Assembly (NCBI GenBank): GCA_963924555.1
Contig: OZ004596.1
Coordinates: 3,668,139-3,732,138, forward strand
Direction: 5' to 3'
DNA: 64,000 bases
From: Crambe crambe
Taxonomy: Eukaryota; Porifera; Demospongiae; Poecilosclerida; Crambeidae
The notes under the pieces are model-generated. The model made no database searches. It was not told the DNA's origin and saw only the letters and a list, made by a program, of their open reading frames with translations. Each line of letters opens with the position of its first letter. Position 1 is the first letter of the stretch. Both the position numbers and the translations under genes were made by a program. Shown piece after piece: positions 1-11,255 of this stretch.

Positions 1-910
1 GTTTGAGAGAGTTGAACCACTTCTCATGAAAGGGAGGGAGGGAGTAAGTGGAATTGGATTCACCACCGGTGTCATTCTTTGCTTGGGAGTACACCAATTC
101 ACCATCAGGATGACAGAACCTGCCAATATCATGCATGTGAACAAAGCGGCCATCTTCAACTGAATATAGATAAATAGTCTGCTGTTGTATTGACAGGATA
201 GCCAACATTGATCCACACATGGAAATACCCTGATTGTGAGACAGGTAAATCTTATCGCACTTGAAAGATTTTGAATCCGATACGAAACCTGCTTTGATGT
301 CGATAACGTAAAGAGTGTAGTCCTCTAATTGAAAACGCCCATTTGATGACACTGCTTCATTGTTCCTGTAGATCTCGTACATAGGTGGGTAAGGGTCTTC
401 TTGAACGGCCACGGATGAACCCACTATCACATATTGTCCATCCTCTGTAAATAAGCTGCACTCTCGATTCAGATTTTCATTTGTATACGGAATATTAACA
501 GTGTGCTTCACATGGAAAAACCTTTCAAATATCTGCAGCCTGATAGCCTCAGGCTCTAGTTTGCTCTGATAGAGCTGCTGGCCAGAGCTGGCCCCTAGGT
601 AGTCGTATATCATGACACTTTTCTGATCACTTGAGAAACCCAATAGGAGATTACCATCAGGACTGAACTTTCTGAGGTAGCCTGAAGGGACTTGGACATG
701 AGGTTCAGTGTAGTTAGGCACAACAGACTGATATAATGTTCTTTCTCTGTAGTATGCCTGAGCTGGACTGTCCACAGAGATGGTTCTGAGGAAGAGTTTG
801 GTTACCATACTGTGGTTAGTTACCGGAGAAACTGGGAAACCCTCCAGGTTTGAGCATCCAGTATTCTGTCGAAGGAGAGGAATAGACAACCTTTTGTATA
901 AATGGTCCAT
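1..910 (-). CDS. DET1: DET1 homolog, N-terminal part (runs off window)
   Basis: DET1 is the light-signalling and ubiquitin-ligase component that joins DDB1 and COP1 in CUL4 complexes and acts in the nucleus. The start codon is at 910-908 and the frame stays open to base 1, giving about 303 residues with no intron. Family hallmarks seen in order are FLRKFSPDG-like (here YLRKFSPDG), FSSDQ, ERFF, LNRECSLFTEDGQYVIVGS, EIYRN, LEDYTLYVIDI, FKCDKIYLSHNQG, LAILSVQQQTI and IGRFC. Full-length DET1 is about 550 residues, so roughly the last 45% lies upstream of the window. It is divergently paired with the PIAS gene, with 237 bp between the start codons. The identification is firm; only the extreme N-terminus (first 50 residues) differs from what I know of the family. 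Confidence 0.93.
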   Translation of the reverse strand, partial: MDHLYKRLSIPLLRQNTGCSNLEGFPVSPVTNHSMVTKLFLRTISVDSPAQAYYRERTLYQSVVPNYTEPHVQVPSGYLRKFSPDGNLLLGFSSDQKSVMIYDYLGASSGQQLYQSKLEPEAIRLQIFERFFHVKHTVNIPYTNENLNRECSLFTEDGQYVIVGSSVAVQEDPYPPMYEIYRNNEAVSSNGRFQLEDYTLYVIDIKAGFVSDSKSFKCDKIYLSHNQGISMCGSMLAILSIQQQTIYLYSVEDGRFVHMHDIGRFCHPDGELVYSQAKNDTGGESNSTYSLPPFHEKWFNSLK

Positions 911-1147
911 CTTTGGATTCTAATTAAAGCGCATCAATATATTGCGGTTGCGGAAATGAGCGCAATTTAGAAATCCGTACCCTGTCATTTCAGGCTGGGG
1001 CAGGATTCCCAGGAGTGAACAGGTTTATTCCAGTCCAGTTCAACCCCTATAGTAGTAACTGTAAGTGTGTTACCAGAAGAAAACTTGCTTGCTTGCTTGT
1101 GTTTGACCTCCAGCTATTATAGCTAGTACTAGCCACAAGTGAAAGAA
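911..1147. promoter_or_regulatory. shared promoter region DET1/PIAS
   Basis: This is the whole space between two divergent start codons. It must hold both 5' UTRs and both core promoters, so a bidirectional promoter is inferred. I see no clear TATA box. Confidence 0.5.
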
Positions 1148-2628
1148 ATGGCTAGGTCCGGCGGAGATAGCAGAGCTGAATGCCAGGTATGTGTACCTAG
1201 TTAGGTATATAAATATATTCTGGCACCCTGAGATTGTTTTCCATTCTGTTATTATTGCCATAGTGATGTGCTTTATATAGAGACTGTTTGTAGTTGAAAG
1301 TTGGATACAGGTTTATTCAACTGGATGAATGGTTTATCATAATGTGTACTTGAACAATAGCTAATGAATTTGTGGTTACATTAATCACTTGTGTCAAAAT
1401 CCGAAAGGCAATGTAATGATGTGATGCACTCTTTTGGTAAGCTGTAAATGGAGAATTGGTCCCCACCCCCATGGATACTTATGGAATCTCATTTATTAGT
1501 CTGTATATGGGATTAAATGTTCAGCAAGCATATCATGTGACAGACCCATGGCCCAACCATGTGAATCATGTGTAGTGCACACAGTACAAACAATCAGCTC
1601 ACATCACATGACTACCATATTATGCTGGCAGGTACCACACAGCTTACATTTCTGTGTTTGGCATCATAATCTCATCAATCCTCCTGACTTATCTTCATTC
1701 TTAGAACACTTGCTATTTCCTTATGTATATAAATTTTCAGTGACCCTATGGCTTGGTGACAACCAAGTAACAAGAGTTCAAAGTACAAGTGTCCTCTTCT
1801 TATTGGGTTGTATCCTGTCCATTAATTTATTGAGCAAGAGCCTCTCTAATTATGATTGTACTAATGGTAGGGGCTCGGTCTTGTTGGGTTTATGTCTCCT
1901 AGGTATATATGGCTGTATAGATTACTGATTAGTTGCCAATGGAGAACTATAGAACTCGTTATTGTATCAATTCTATGATAATTCAACATGAGATAACCAT
2001 TACAACAAGTGCCAAAATAGTTTGATTCTAGTGGCATTGCACCTTCTCCCCCCCCTCTCAGAGATACCTGACTGAATTTAGAGTGATAGAACTAAAGGAA
2101 CTGCTCAAGACTGTTGGGCTTTCACAGAAGGGTCGCAAGCCTGACTTATTCCAGCGAGCACAGGACCTCTTAATTCATGGCAGCCCCAAAATCCAACACA
2201 GAATACGAGATATCTATGAGCGGACACACAAAGCCAAGAAAGCCACTAAGTGTGCGCGAATGGGAGTGTACTCTCCCATGAAGGGAATGATGTATCATCA
2301 TCCTCCTAAATCTGAACTGAGTAGTGCTGCTCCCGATGAGATTTCTTATATTCTCCATCCAGATGTGAAGTTCAAGCCCCACCCTTTTTATCAGGTTTTG
2401 GATTCCATTATACGACCTACTGCACTAGGTGAGCTGAATAATAGTGCAGAGAAATAAAGCAGTAACAATAATAATTATCTGTTAATATAAGTTGACTGGA
2501 TGAAAAATTCTACGTCAGGCTGTTGTTTAGGGGACTGGAGTGTGTTCTTTAATCCCATTCCAGTAATACTGTAGCTGTTATTAATCTCATTGGGAAAAAG
2601 GGTACCAGTTGGGCTCTAGTTAATTTTT

Positions 2629-2663
<35 letters not shown>

Positions 2664-5600
2664 AGACCCAAACCCTTTATAATAAGCTATTTTCATGACA
2701 TACATTCTATTTTACCAGTGTCTACAGCAGTGACCTCAAGTGGAAATTGTAGTATGAGGTTGCAGTTTCATCTCACCCCTCAACAAGTACAGGCCATATT
2801 TTCATCAAGGTACAATCCAGATGTAATAACAGGTCTTATTGCTCTTGTGTTCTTTATGAATCTTTAACATAATATTGCAGAACTTCTCAAAATACCTATG
2901 GAATACAAATACTACTAAGGTGAGCACCAGTAAGCATATGTGTGACTGTCAGGCTGTATTGATTACTTCTGTTTGTCCTCAACTTACTCATTTTAAAGTG
3001 ACCTTTATGACAGTCAAAATGACCTTTGAGTCATACAGCTGTACACAATTGTGGACAGCTTGCTTGTGTTTACTACATAGTGTACAGCTGGTCTTGTGAT
3101 AGGGGTGGAAAATACAATCTGTCCAAAGTGCTATGCCATCCTCTGCAGATTTGCTCGCAAGGAGTCCAGTTGTGAACAGGAGGATTTCTACCCCAGAGAG
3201 TGCTATGTCAAGGTCAACAGTTCCCCCTGTGCACTGCCAGTAAGTCACCATTCCTAATTAAAAGTTTATATTGTGACAATTTGATGAATCACAAATAGAG
3301 ATGAACATAGGGCCCTGGAAGTTGTTAGTCAGGGTATGCACATCCTGAAGTAGTCCCGTTTCCCAAGAATCTGAAGTTCTTATTGTGTAGGAATCTGTAT
3401 TGGAATCACTTCCCAAATGGTTGCATGCATAAATTTGTTAGGCCTATAAAAGGCTATACAATGCATGGAGCCCATATTATCAGGACGTGCCTAATTTCGG
3501 CACTTTTCCAAGTACCTGTACTATAAGTATTATCTTGTGTGTAGAAGATTTTGCAACTCTATTAGTAGCTCCTGTAATGTTTATTGTGTGAAGCAATCAA
3601 CTACGAGGAACCTCATTATAAGTAATATTATCAGAGTCTTGCCTACTGTATCCATTGTAACTTCCATTATGATGACAGCTGTATATGCTAGAGGATGTTG
3701 AGAGATGTTGTCAAAACTATGGCACTACCCTGCTTTTCAGCAACCGATCACCCCCCTTATATCCCACACACTGATACAGCAATGCATGATCTCATTATCC
3801 AGCCTACTCTTGGTGCTAACCGATATGAACTCTCTTTCTTTTTTTTTCTTCTTTTTTTTTTTTTTTGCAGGGGTATAACCCTCATCTATCTCACAGACAA
3901 GAATACAAGAGACATGGATCTCCTGTCAGTATCACCAATTACATAAAAAACTCCCCAACCCAGAGCAATGATGTTATAATCTACTGGACCAAAGACTATC
4001 TCCATCCTCAAGTGAGCAATACCTGTTATGCTCAGTACTCAGTCCTTGAGAGACGAAATCAACAATTTCAGGTTCAGCATAATATTGTTGATTCTATGTT
4101 ACTATGAAGAGGTCAATGAGTGTGTTATAGTGACCCTTATGACCTTGTCATATAGGGTCCATTTAGTCCTGGGAACATTGGCTGTAAATATTATTCTTGC
4201 ATGACTATTCACTAAAAGTCTGAGACCTTGGAAGGAAGGATAGGCTTAATATTCCTATCCAGCAAGTAGATATTTATAAAGTTAACATGCTTTGCATGGT
4301 GGTAATGTTACTGCTATCAATCATTGCAGGGATTCTGTATAGCAATTGATATGGTCAAAAGTTTGTCTTCTTCTGATTTATTGCAACAGTTGAAGCTGAA
4401 AGGTGTTAGAAGTCCAGATGTGTCCAGAGCACTAGGTGAGTAGGGGTTTGGGTAAGGATCATCACTGGAAAAAGCTGTCAGCACATGCAGTGTGTGGCTA
4501 TTCTTTCCATGCATTTTCACCCTTTAGATACTAGGCCTTTATTTTTGTGTGTTTCAACAACCCGATTGTTTATCTGTAGTAAGAGAAAAGCTGGCAATTG
4601 ATAGGGATTCGGAAGTCTCTGCTACTTCCCTTCGAGTGTCTCTGTTATGTCCGGTCAGTTCACTGCATGCAACACATACCGTATTAAACACACATCATGT
4701 CTATAATGTCTGACTGCAGCTAGGGAAGATGAGGATGACCCATCCTTGCAGGTAATAGTGTTAAACTAACCTGGTTCCTCATAACGATGAGTTACCCTTA
4801 AATGCAGATCGCATACCTGCACACATCTCCAGTGTTTTGATGCAAGCATATTTCTACAAATGAATGAGAGGTGGGTGGGTGGGTGGGTGACTTGTAATTA
4901 CCATAAAAGGAAATCAAAACAACATGTAGGAAATCCTAGATTGGTATGAGGTGATTTTGTTTCCTTCCAGGAATTCTAGAAAGTAAATTCTCAATAATTT
5001 ATTTATTGTGCAGAAAAGCCAGGTGGGTATGTCCCGTATGTGATAAATCAGCTACAGCAGAAAACTTGGTAATGGATGGGTAAGTGATAGATGAACCTTA
5101 GACCTTTGCTTCATGTTTGCTGATTGGTTGAAACCAGGTTATTTAAGGAGATTTGTATGGAATCCACTTCTAATGATATTGAATTTTTCTCTGATGGAAG
5201 TTGGCATCCTATTTCAACCAAAGATGGTAAGTTTGGATGACGTATGTAGTACTGATCCAGATGGTACCTTATGGAGTGTTGCATGCTGATATTGCAGATC
5301 AAAGCATGTTTGTGGTTTTCCTGCATTCCATTGACCACATTAAAGATGTATAGTACCTTTTAGATACTTGTGGTATATAAGGGAGGTTAGTGTGGCTATG
5401 TCCATATTTTTAACGACTCCAAAAGGTCATTGTTGCTAGGAAGTTTTTGTGTGCATACACAGTCTTAAGTGTACAGTATATTTATTATGGGATATGAGCT
5501 ATTGGATACGAGTGAAGATATCTTTTCCACGTGATTAGCATGCATATTTGCAACATTAGTGTGTCCCTGTATGTGAAATGTATTTCATCTAATGATGCAA

Positions 5601-7077
5601 TGTTTACTATAGGTCCCACTCATAGACTGACTCCTGACCGGAGACCCCTGACTGTGGAGGATGGTCCCTCTCCAGTCACCATCACAGACAGTTCTGATAA
5701 TGGCAGTAGAGGTGTGTTCATCATTTTCCAGGCAGAAGCGACTTATTAAGTATAAAATAAGCAGGGGTTTCCCTTTTTCAAGGGTTGCAACAATAATTAG
5801 TGTATCTCAGTGCTTTCAGATGTTTAGTTATGACTAACAGGATTTGTAATAGCAATGAGCTCATTGATTATTTCAGTCCCTAATTCTTAGAAACCAAGGG
5901 AGGTGAATCCCTCTTTCACAAATTGTTTATCCCAGGAATACAGGATGCTTTTGATTTCCTAATTACTATCACAGGTGAGGGTACCAAGCATGACCCTATT
6001 GTTATTGACCTAACAAGTGATGATGAAGAAGAGGGACCACTTAACCTCACTTCCACTGTCTCCTACTCTTCCTCTGTGACTTCATCCTCCTCGTCCTGTT
6101 CTTCCTCCTCTTCCATATTCCCCTTCACTAACGACATGATCTCCAGTGCCTCCTCCTCTTCATCATCTTCCTCCTATCCTTCCAATTGGCTTCGTGATGA
6201 AGTCTGCAGAGACGGAATATCACGGACGTCTGTATCTGTCAAACGAAGGTGCTCATCTACTGATGGTGGACTTAGCACTAATGAACTGACACTGCCCAAC
6301 ACTGTGGTGTCCAATGGCATGGCTACAACCACTACCCACCTCACAACAGCTCTGCCTGTGCCAGTGATCACAGAATATGCTCCTTCATTGCCCTACTATA
6401 ATCATTTCTTAACCCAACCTTCAATACAAACTGTTTTAGCTTCATCTGACAATTCTGGTACTGGTGGAGCTGTTAATTTAGATGACATGCAACATTTATC
6501 CTCACTCAATTGTGAGTTCTGGTGATTTATAGTTGTAGCTGCCGACTGAACAAACAGAGAGATTCTATATGTAGAATAGAAATTTAGCTCAATCCTGATT
6601 TGCTGTGGCTGTGATTTCTGGTCCAATGCATGGTGTGTATTCATACTGTATGTGTGGGCAGTACCAATGAATCGGTAATGATATAAATTGTCTAATTGAA
6701 AAAGATTGTATAATCTTTATTAGACTGAGCATTTTAAATGAACTGATTCTCTCTGCTTGTGATGTGTGTATGTATGTTATAGTCGGACATTTTCCAATCA
6801 AATGGAAGTACTTGGCTGTTAAAAAAGAGTGTTCTAACTGGAAAATGTCCTTGATATTAGATCTCCATGACGATATTGATGTAGCATAATTATTTATGAT
6901 TTATGGACTGTTTTATCCCTTGGGAATTGCTCGAGTGATCCTAGGTGAATACATAATATTTTGCCCCTCCCACACACTATTCCTGTAATGCTCCATGATG
7001 TTGCTTATGCCATAAGAAAATAATTATATTTTGCAGTTGATGATCCTCTATTTTCATTCAACCAAGCAGAAATGTAA
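1148..7077 (+). CDS. PIAS: PIAS-family E3 SUMO ligase
   Basis: PIAS proteins pass SUMO from UBC9 to nuclear substrates. Exons: 1148-1186, 2062-2428, 2719-2809, 2881-2919, 3149-3239, 3871-4011, 4330-4435, 4580-4653, 4720-4751, 4808-4870, 5014-5079, 5138-5226, 5613-5711, 5975-6511, 7037-7077. Phases close to 624 residues. A SAP domain (about 14-60, ELKELLKTVGLSQKGRKPDL) is followed by PINIT (about 105-290), then an SP-RING with VSLLCP, the zinc ligands in CTHLQCFD and WVCPVCDK, and FFSDGSWHP. A SUMO-interacting motif, IVIDLTSDDEEE, sits near residue 440 and precedes a Ser-rich tail. The last intron is chosen for its GTGAGT donor and TTTTGCAG acceptor. Without it, the protein would end at 6525 as SLNCEFW. 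The long first intron (1187-2061) holds nothing recognisable. Confidence 0.93.
2632..2662. repeat. (GA)n microsatellite
   Basis: A pure GA run in a PIAS intron, just upstream of the PINIT exon at 2719. Confidence 0.95.
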
Positions 7078-7331
7078 AGTCTGGCTACAACAGTTACTAA
7101 TCAATCTGTAATCTTGTCTTGTCTTTGCAGGGAGACCCCAGTACTACTATCTTAAAGACTGATCAATCACTTAGTCAATGTTCCTTTCTTTATGTTATGT
7201 TTATTTATTATACAAATTCAATCCTGATAAGTGTCTATCAAATTGTGTGTTGAAAGATGTGCATAGTCGGCAAAATTTATTAAAAATCAGCAGTGCTGAT
7301 TCAGCAAATATTTGTTTTGAAGGGTCGAGAA

Positions 7332-9325
7332 ATGGCGGGTGCAAATAGTTCACCTTTCTCGTTGTCGGCTGAGCCCAAGGACGGATTAAGTAATGGTAAA
7401 GACGTGGATTTGAACTCTAGCGGTTATCTTGATGATTTGAGCACGAATGATTCTCCAGAGTTCATCGATTTAACAGCCTTTGCTGATGGAAATCCTCTGA
7501 CTGGGTAAGATAATTAATCGTGTGCATGTTGAATGTTGCTCAGCTAGCAACTTTGCCCCTTGCTAATTGGTGGGAAGGAGAGTACTGGTGTATGCTAGGT
7601 GATTGTTGGTCTGTGCAGCTGTACTTTATGGTCTATGATATATTATCATAGTGAGCAAGAGCGAGGTTGCATGTTTGCCCTTTGAGAGCACTGATTGGAG
7701 GGAAGCTACTGAGAGTAGTGTGCTACTCATTCCAAATTGTGCACATGTATAGAATCTGGTAAGAAGTACCAAGGTGGGGTGACTTGGTGCTCCAACTAGT
7801 GTACTTCCTGCTCCAATGTTATGACACCTATATATGCGGTTACCAGTCTCCTCACCTTAACCTATCTATCTTCATCAATAGGTCAAAATCCAGCCAATCG
7901 TCCATTCTGAAAACCCCAACTCTCAAGCTTACCACATCCCAGATGCCCATCATCCCCATGGCAACTCCAACAACTTCCCCCTCTCCCCCTGCTTTCTCCC
8001 CCTCCTCCCCCCCTGCTTCCTCCCCTTTCTCCCCCTCCTCCCCCCCTGGTTCCTCAGTCATCTCCAGCACCTCTCGCCAACATCCCATAGCTTCTTCCAA
8101 CATCGTTCCTTACCACTTAGTGGATGTAGAGGTCCACCTCAAGCCAGGCTGCCACGATATGCTGCTGCAAGGCAAAGTAGGTGTGGTCAGCAAAATATCC
8201 GGAAAGATTGCTACAGTTCGCATCAAGGAGAACTCGTCTGATATCAGCATTCCTCATCAATCTCTCCAACCTGTACCCCCGCAGCTCTCTGATACTGTCA
8301 AGGTGATCGGAGGGAGTGAAACAGTGTTAGGGCTAATAGGCAACCTAGTGAGCAAATTGGGAATTTATGGCATTGTCCAGTTCATCTCGTGGAACAGGCA
8401 ACGGAGAAAAAACCCAGCACAAATTCCCCTCTCTCATCTCGGACGCTACTCACCAAAGAGTAAATTCTCTTCTTCAAGTTTTCCGTCAGGTGTGAGCATG
8501 AATGGGATTAGAGTGGTAAGCAGCACAACGGCTGCTGAACCGGCCCAATTTATTTACCCCGTGCAATTTTTGGCAGTGCCAACACAAGGCTCTTCCTTTG
8601 GACTCCCTGTCTTCCGTAATCACTCATCTTTCCCTTTCTTATCAACTTCCTCTTCATCATCATCTTCTTCATCTTCTTCTTCTTCTATCTTTACATCTTC
8701 ATCATCTTCTTCTTCTTCTTCTTCTTCTTCGTCCTTCAATGAAAATGTGGAGCGGGATTCTTCATTGTCTGCCTTAAAGCTTCCTTCATCATTCTCAAGT
8801 TCAAGACTGAATCCATTTACTGGCTCTTCGTCCTTCAATGAAAATGTGGAGCGGGATTCTTCATTGTCTGCCTTAAAGCTTCCTTCATTCTCTAGTTCAA
8901 GACTGAATCCATTTACTGGCTCTTCGTCCTTCAATAAAAATGTGGAGCGGGATTCAGCTATTTCTCGCAGAACAACAAACTGTCCCTCAGCTTCCCTCAT
9001 GAGTTCTGCTGTTATCTCTAGCATTTCTAGTGCAATCAGAACACAAGACCCCAGAGCACTGCAGTTCAACAGCAGGATTCATAAACAGCAGCGCATTGAC
9101 AGGCCCACAGGACAGCTTCTTACCTATCCCATAACGTCCAATGTGATAGGGACTGCAGGATTCAAGATGATGATGGAGCAGCTGAAGACTTCAAAAGGAC
9201 GTACTAGTCGAGGAGGAGGAGATGGCACTAATGGGTACGACATTAATGAAGTGTTGGAGAAGTTGGTTAGAAATCAGCGGGATTACACTGCTGAGCTCAG
9301 CAGTCCGACAACACCAGGTAAGGGG

Positions 9326-9372
<47 letters not shown>

Positions 9373-11052
9373 ATTCATATCCAGTTTTCATACTCATTCA
9401 GGGAACAGCAATCATGACATCAGGACATCATGTGTACGCGTATCTTTAGTGTGTCCTGTAAGTCCATGTGTGCATGTATCATCGGTGTGTCCTATAAGTC
9501 CATGTGTGTAGTCCATGTGTGCATGTATCATTAACTAGTGTGTCTTCAGGGTTTCTAGGTAGCTCCTTAAGATGTGTTGGGAGAACCCTGGTGTCCTGTA
9601 AGTCAATGTTAATCGTTAGTTTATCCTGTAAGCACAAAATATAAATTGTACTGTATTGTGCGAACCTTTCATTAATTATTTCAGCTGAGTCAGCAAAGAA
9701 TGAAGTATCCTTCCAGGTAAGCTTCCATATGCCTACAATAAATCATTCTTTAACCACATCAAAGGGGAAATGGGATGGGGAAGTTTCCTTTCTTTGATGG
9801 GGAATCAACCCTAATCTATTTCACTTTCAGTATTACTACATATTTGGATTTGATCTAGACCACACATGGAACCACATGAGCAAAACATGATCACCGCATG
9901 CCAAACACATGCTAATAATCACATTACCATCACCATAATTAATCATAGGAGGTTAGTATGTGGTCAGAAATCTTCTGTTAATTATCTTGATTATATAAGG
10001 CTGGACAATCATCAATCTTGAATTTTTAGAAGTCGATGACATGAGATTTATCAATTTCTGTATATACTTTTCAGGGGCAAGTTTTGCAAGCATCTGCAGT
10101 GTTTCGATGCCGAGAGCTACATCACTTTCCACGAGAAACGAATGTATGATGAAGGGACACTCTGAAAGAGCTAGAGCAAAACCTCTATATTTATAATACC
10201 TTACTGCTAATGACCTTCTAAGATCAAGGACTATACAGTTGAACTCCCTCCCTCTAATCAGGACCCCTGAAATGAGGCCACCCATGTATTCAAAAAAAAA
10301 AAAAGTCCCTATAATATAAATCCACCCTGAAATAAGGCCACCCCTCTAATCAGGACACTTCTGCTGGCCCCAAAGGTGGCCGGATTAGAGGGAGTCCACT
10401 GTAGTTACCTTTCTACAAAGGATAGGTCCCAGTGTGTTTGTTGTTTGCACCTACAAAGCTAGATCATTTTAGCAGTATAATACAAACACTGGTTCAGTGT
10501 AGTCGTATTCTTGCACCACTTTATAGGGTTAAGAGGAAAATAAAGCAAATTGGTGGATGCTATGTGAAGCAGTCATCTGATAAGAAGTGGAATTGTCCGA
10601 TATGCGACAAGATCACTCACATACCTCACCTTTATATTGACAAGTATGTCCATCTATTTACCATGTGAACGAGCTAGAGATTACAAGACAGTAAAATAGA
10701 AAACTGCTATGTGTATTGAACTGGGAATAAGCTATTCTAGTCCTAGTTCTGCTGTTCTGTAATAGACATCAAGCAAGGCCTAGCTGGTTGTGTCCACACA
10801 CTTTGCAGGGTCCAACTGGTTGTGTCCAATATGTCCACACACTTTGTCATTTATCACTCTATTATAGAGCACTGATGAAGGTGCTGAAGGAATCCAGTGC
10901 TACTGAAGTCGAGCTGAAGAGAAATGGTTCTTGGGCTCCCATTAACAGTAAGTCTGAGCATCAAACATTTCTTTCTTTTCATATTGTATAGCAACTTGTT
11001 TCTTCTTTCAGAAAATGCTCAAGTTGAGGTTATTGACTTGACAGATGATTAG
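7332..11052 (+). CDS. PIAS-like SP-RING protein with SPT5-type KOW region
   Basis: Proposed exons: 7332-7504, 7882-9317, 9685-9716, (9881-9951), 10075-10143, 10527-10643, 10868-10947, 11012-11052, about 672 residues. Order of parts: a SUMO-interacting motif EFIDLT (44-48); a Ser/Pro-rich stretch; a segment at about 134-248 (DNA 8110-8450) that matches the SPT5 C-terminal KOW domains in spacing and residues (VDVEVHLK, GKVGVVSKISG, SLQPVPP, DTVKVIGG, LSHLGRY); poly-Ser; a 31-residue repeat (SSFNENVERDSSLSALKLP) in three copies; the SP-RING with FCKHLQCFD and WNCPICDK; GSWAPIN; and a C-terminal VEVIDLTDD. SAP and PINIT are missing. Exon 9881-9951 is weak: it keeps phase but has no pyrimidine tract. 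It is likely a tandem copy of the neighbouring PIAS RING half fused to an SPT5-derived segment. Confidence 0.75.
9328..9369. repeat. (CT)n microsatellite
   Basis: A pure CT run that begins 10 bases after the donor of the large KOW exon of the PIAS-like gene. Confidence 0.95.
10234..10403. mobile_element. Tc1/mariner-like MITE (TA-CAGT ends)
   Basis: A 170-bp element with inverted ends: TACAGTTGAACTCCCTC on the left and the complement GAGGGAGTCCACTGTA on the right, framed by TA. Internal repeats of the type CCTCTAATCAGGAC recur at 43131-43310 and near 46860. It lies in an intron of the PIAS-like gene. No coding capacity is visible. Confidence 0.7.
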
Positions 11053-11255
11053 TTGTTTTTCTTGTTTTTGTTGTTGTTGTTGTTATTTTTTACTTATTGA
11101 GTGTTTTTCATACACTTTAATATCTCCTTGATCTCTCTTTTGATTTATGTGGGTGGATGTCATGTGCATCTATCACTATAGTAACCATTAATAAAAATTA
11201 GTTTTTTTTTTACTAGTAATAACTGAGCATTGCCAAGTATGAGAACTGATATGAA

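Noticed and set aside
1548..1928. 126-codon plus-strand frame in PIAS intron 1
   Set aside because: It lies inside an intron fixed by the SAP exon, shows no recognised domain and has no upstream promoter or splice evidence.
8620..9069. Minus-strand acidic frame (poly-Glu/Asp)
   Set aside because: It is the antisense of the poly-Ser tracts in the PIAS-like gene.
9953..10285. 110-codon minus-strand frame
   Set aside because: It overlaps the SP-RING exon of the PIAS-like gene on the other strand and part of a MITE.
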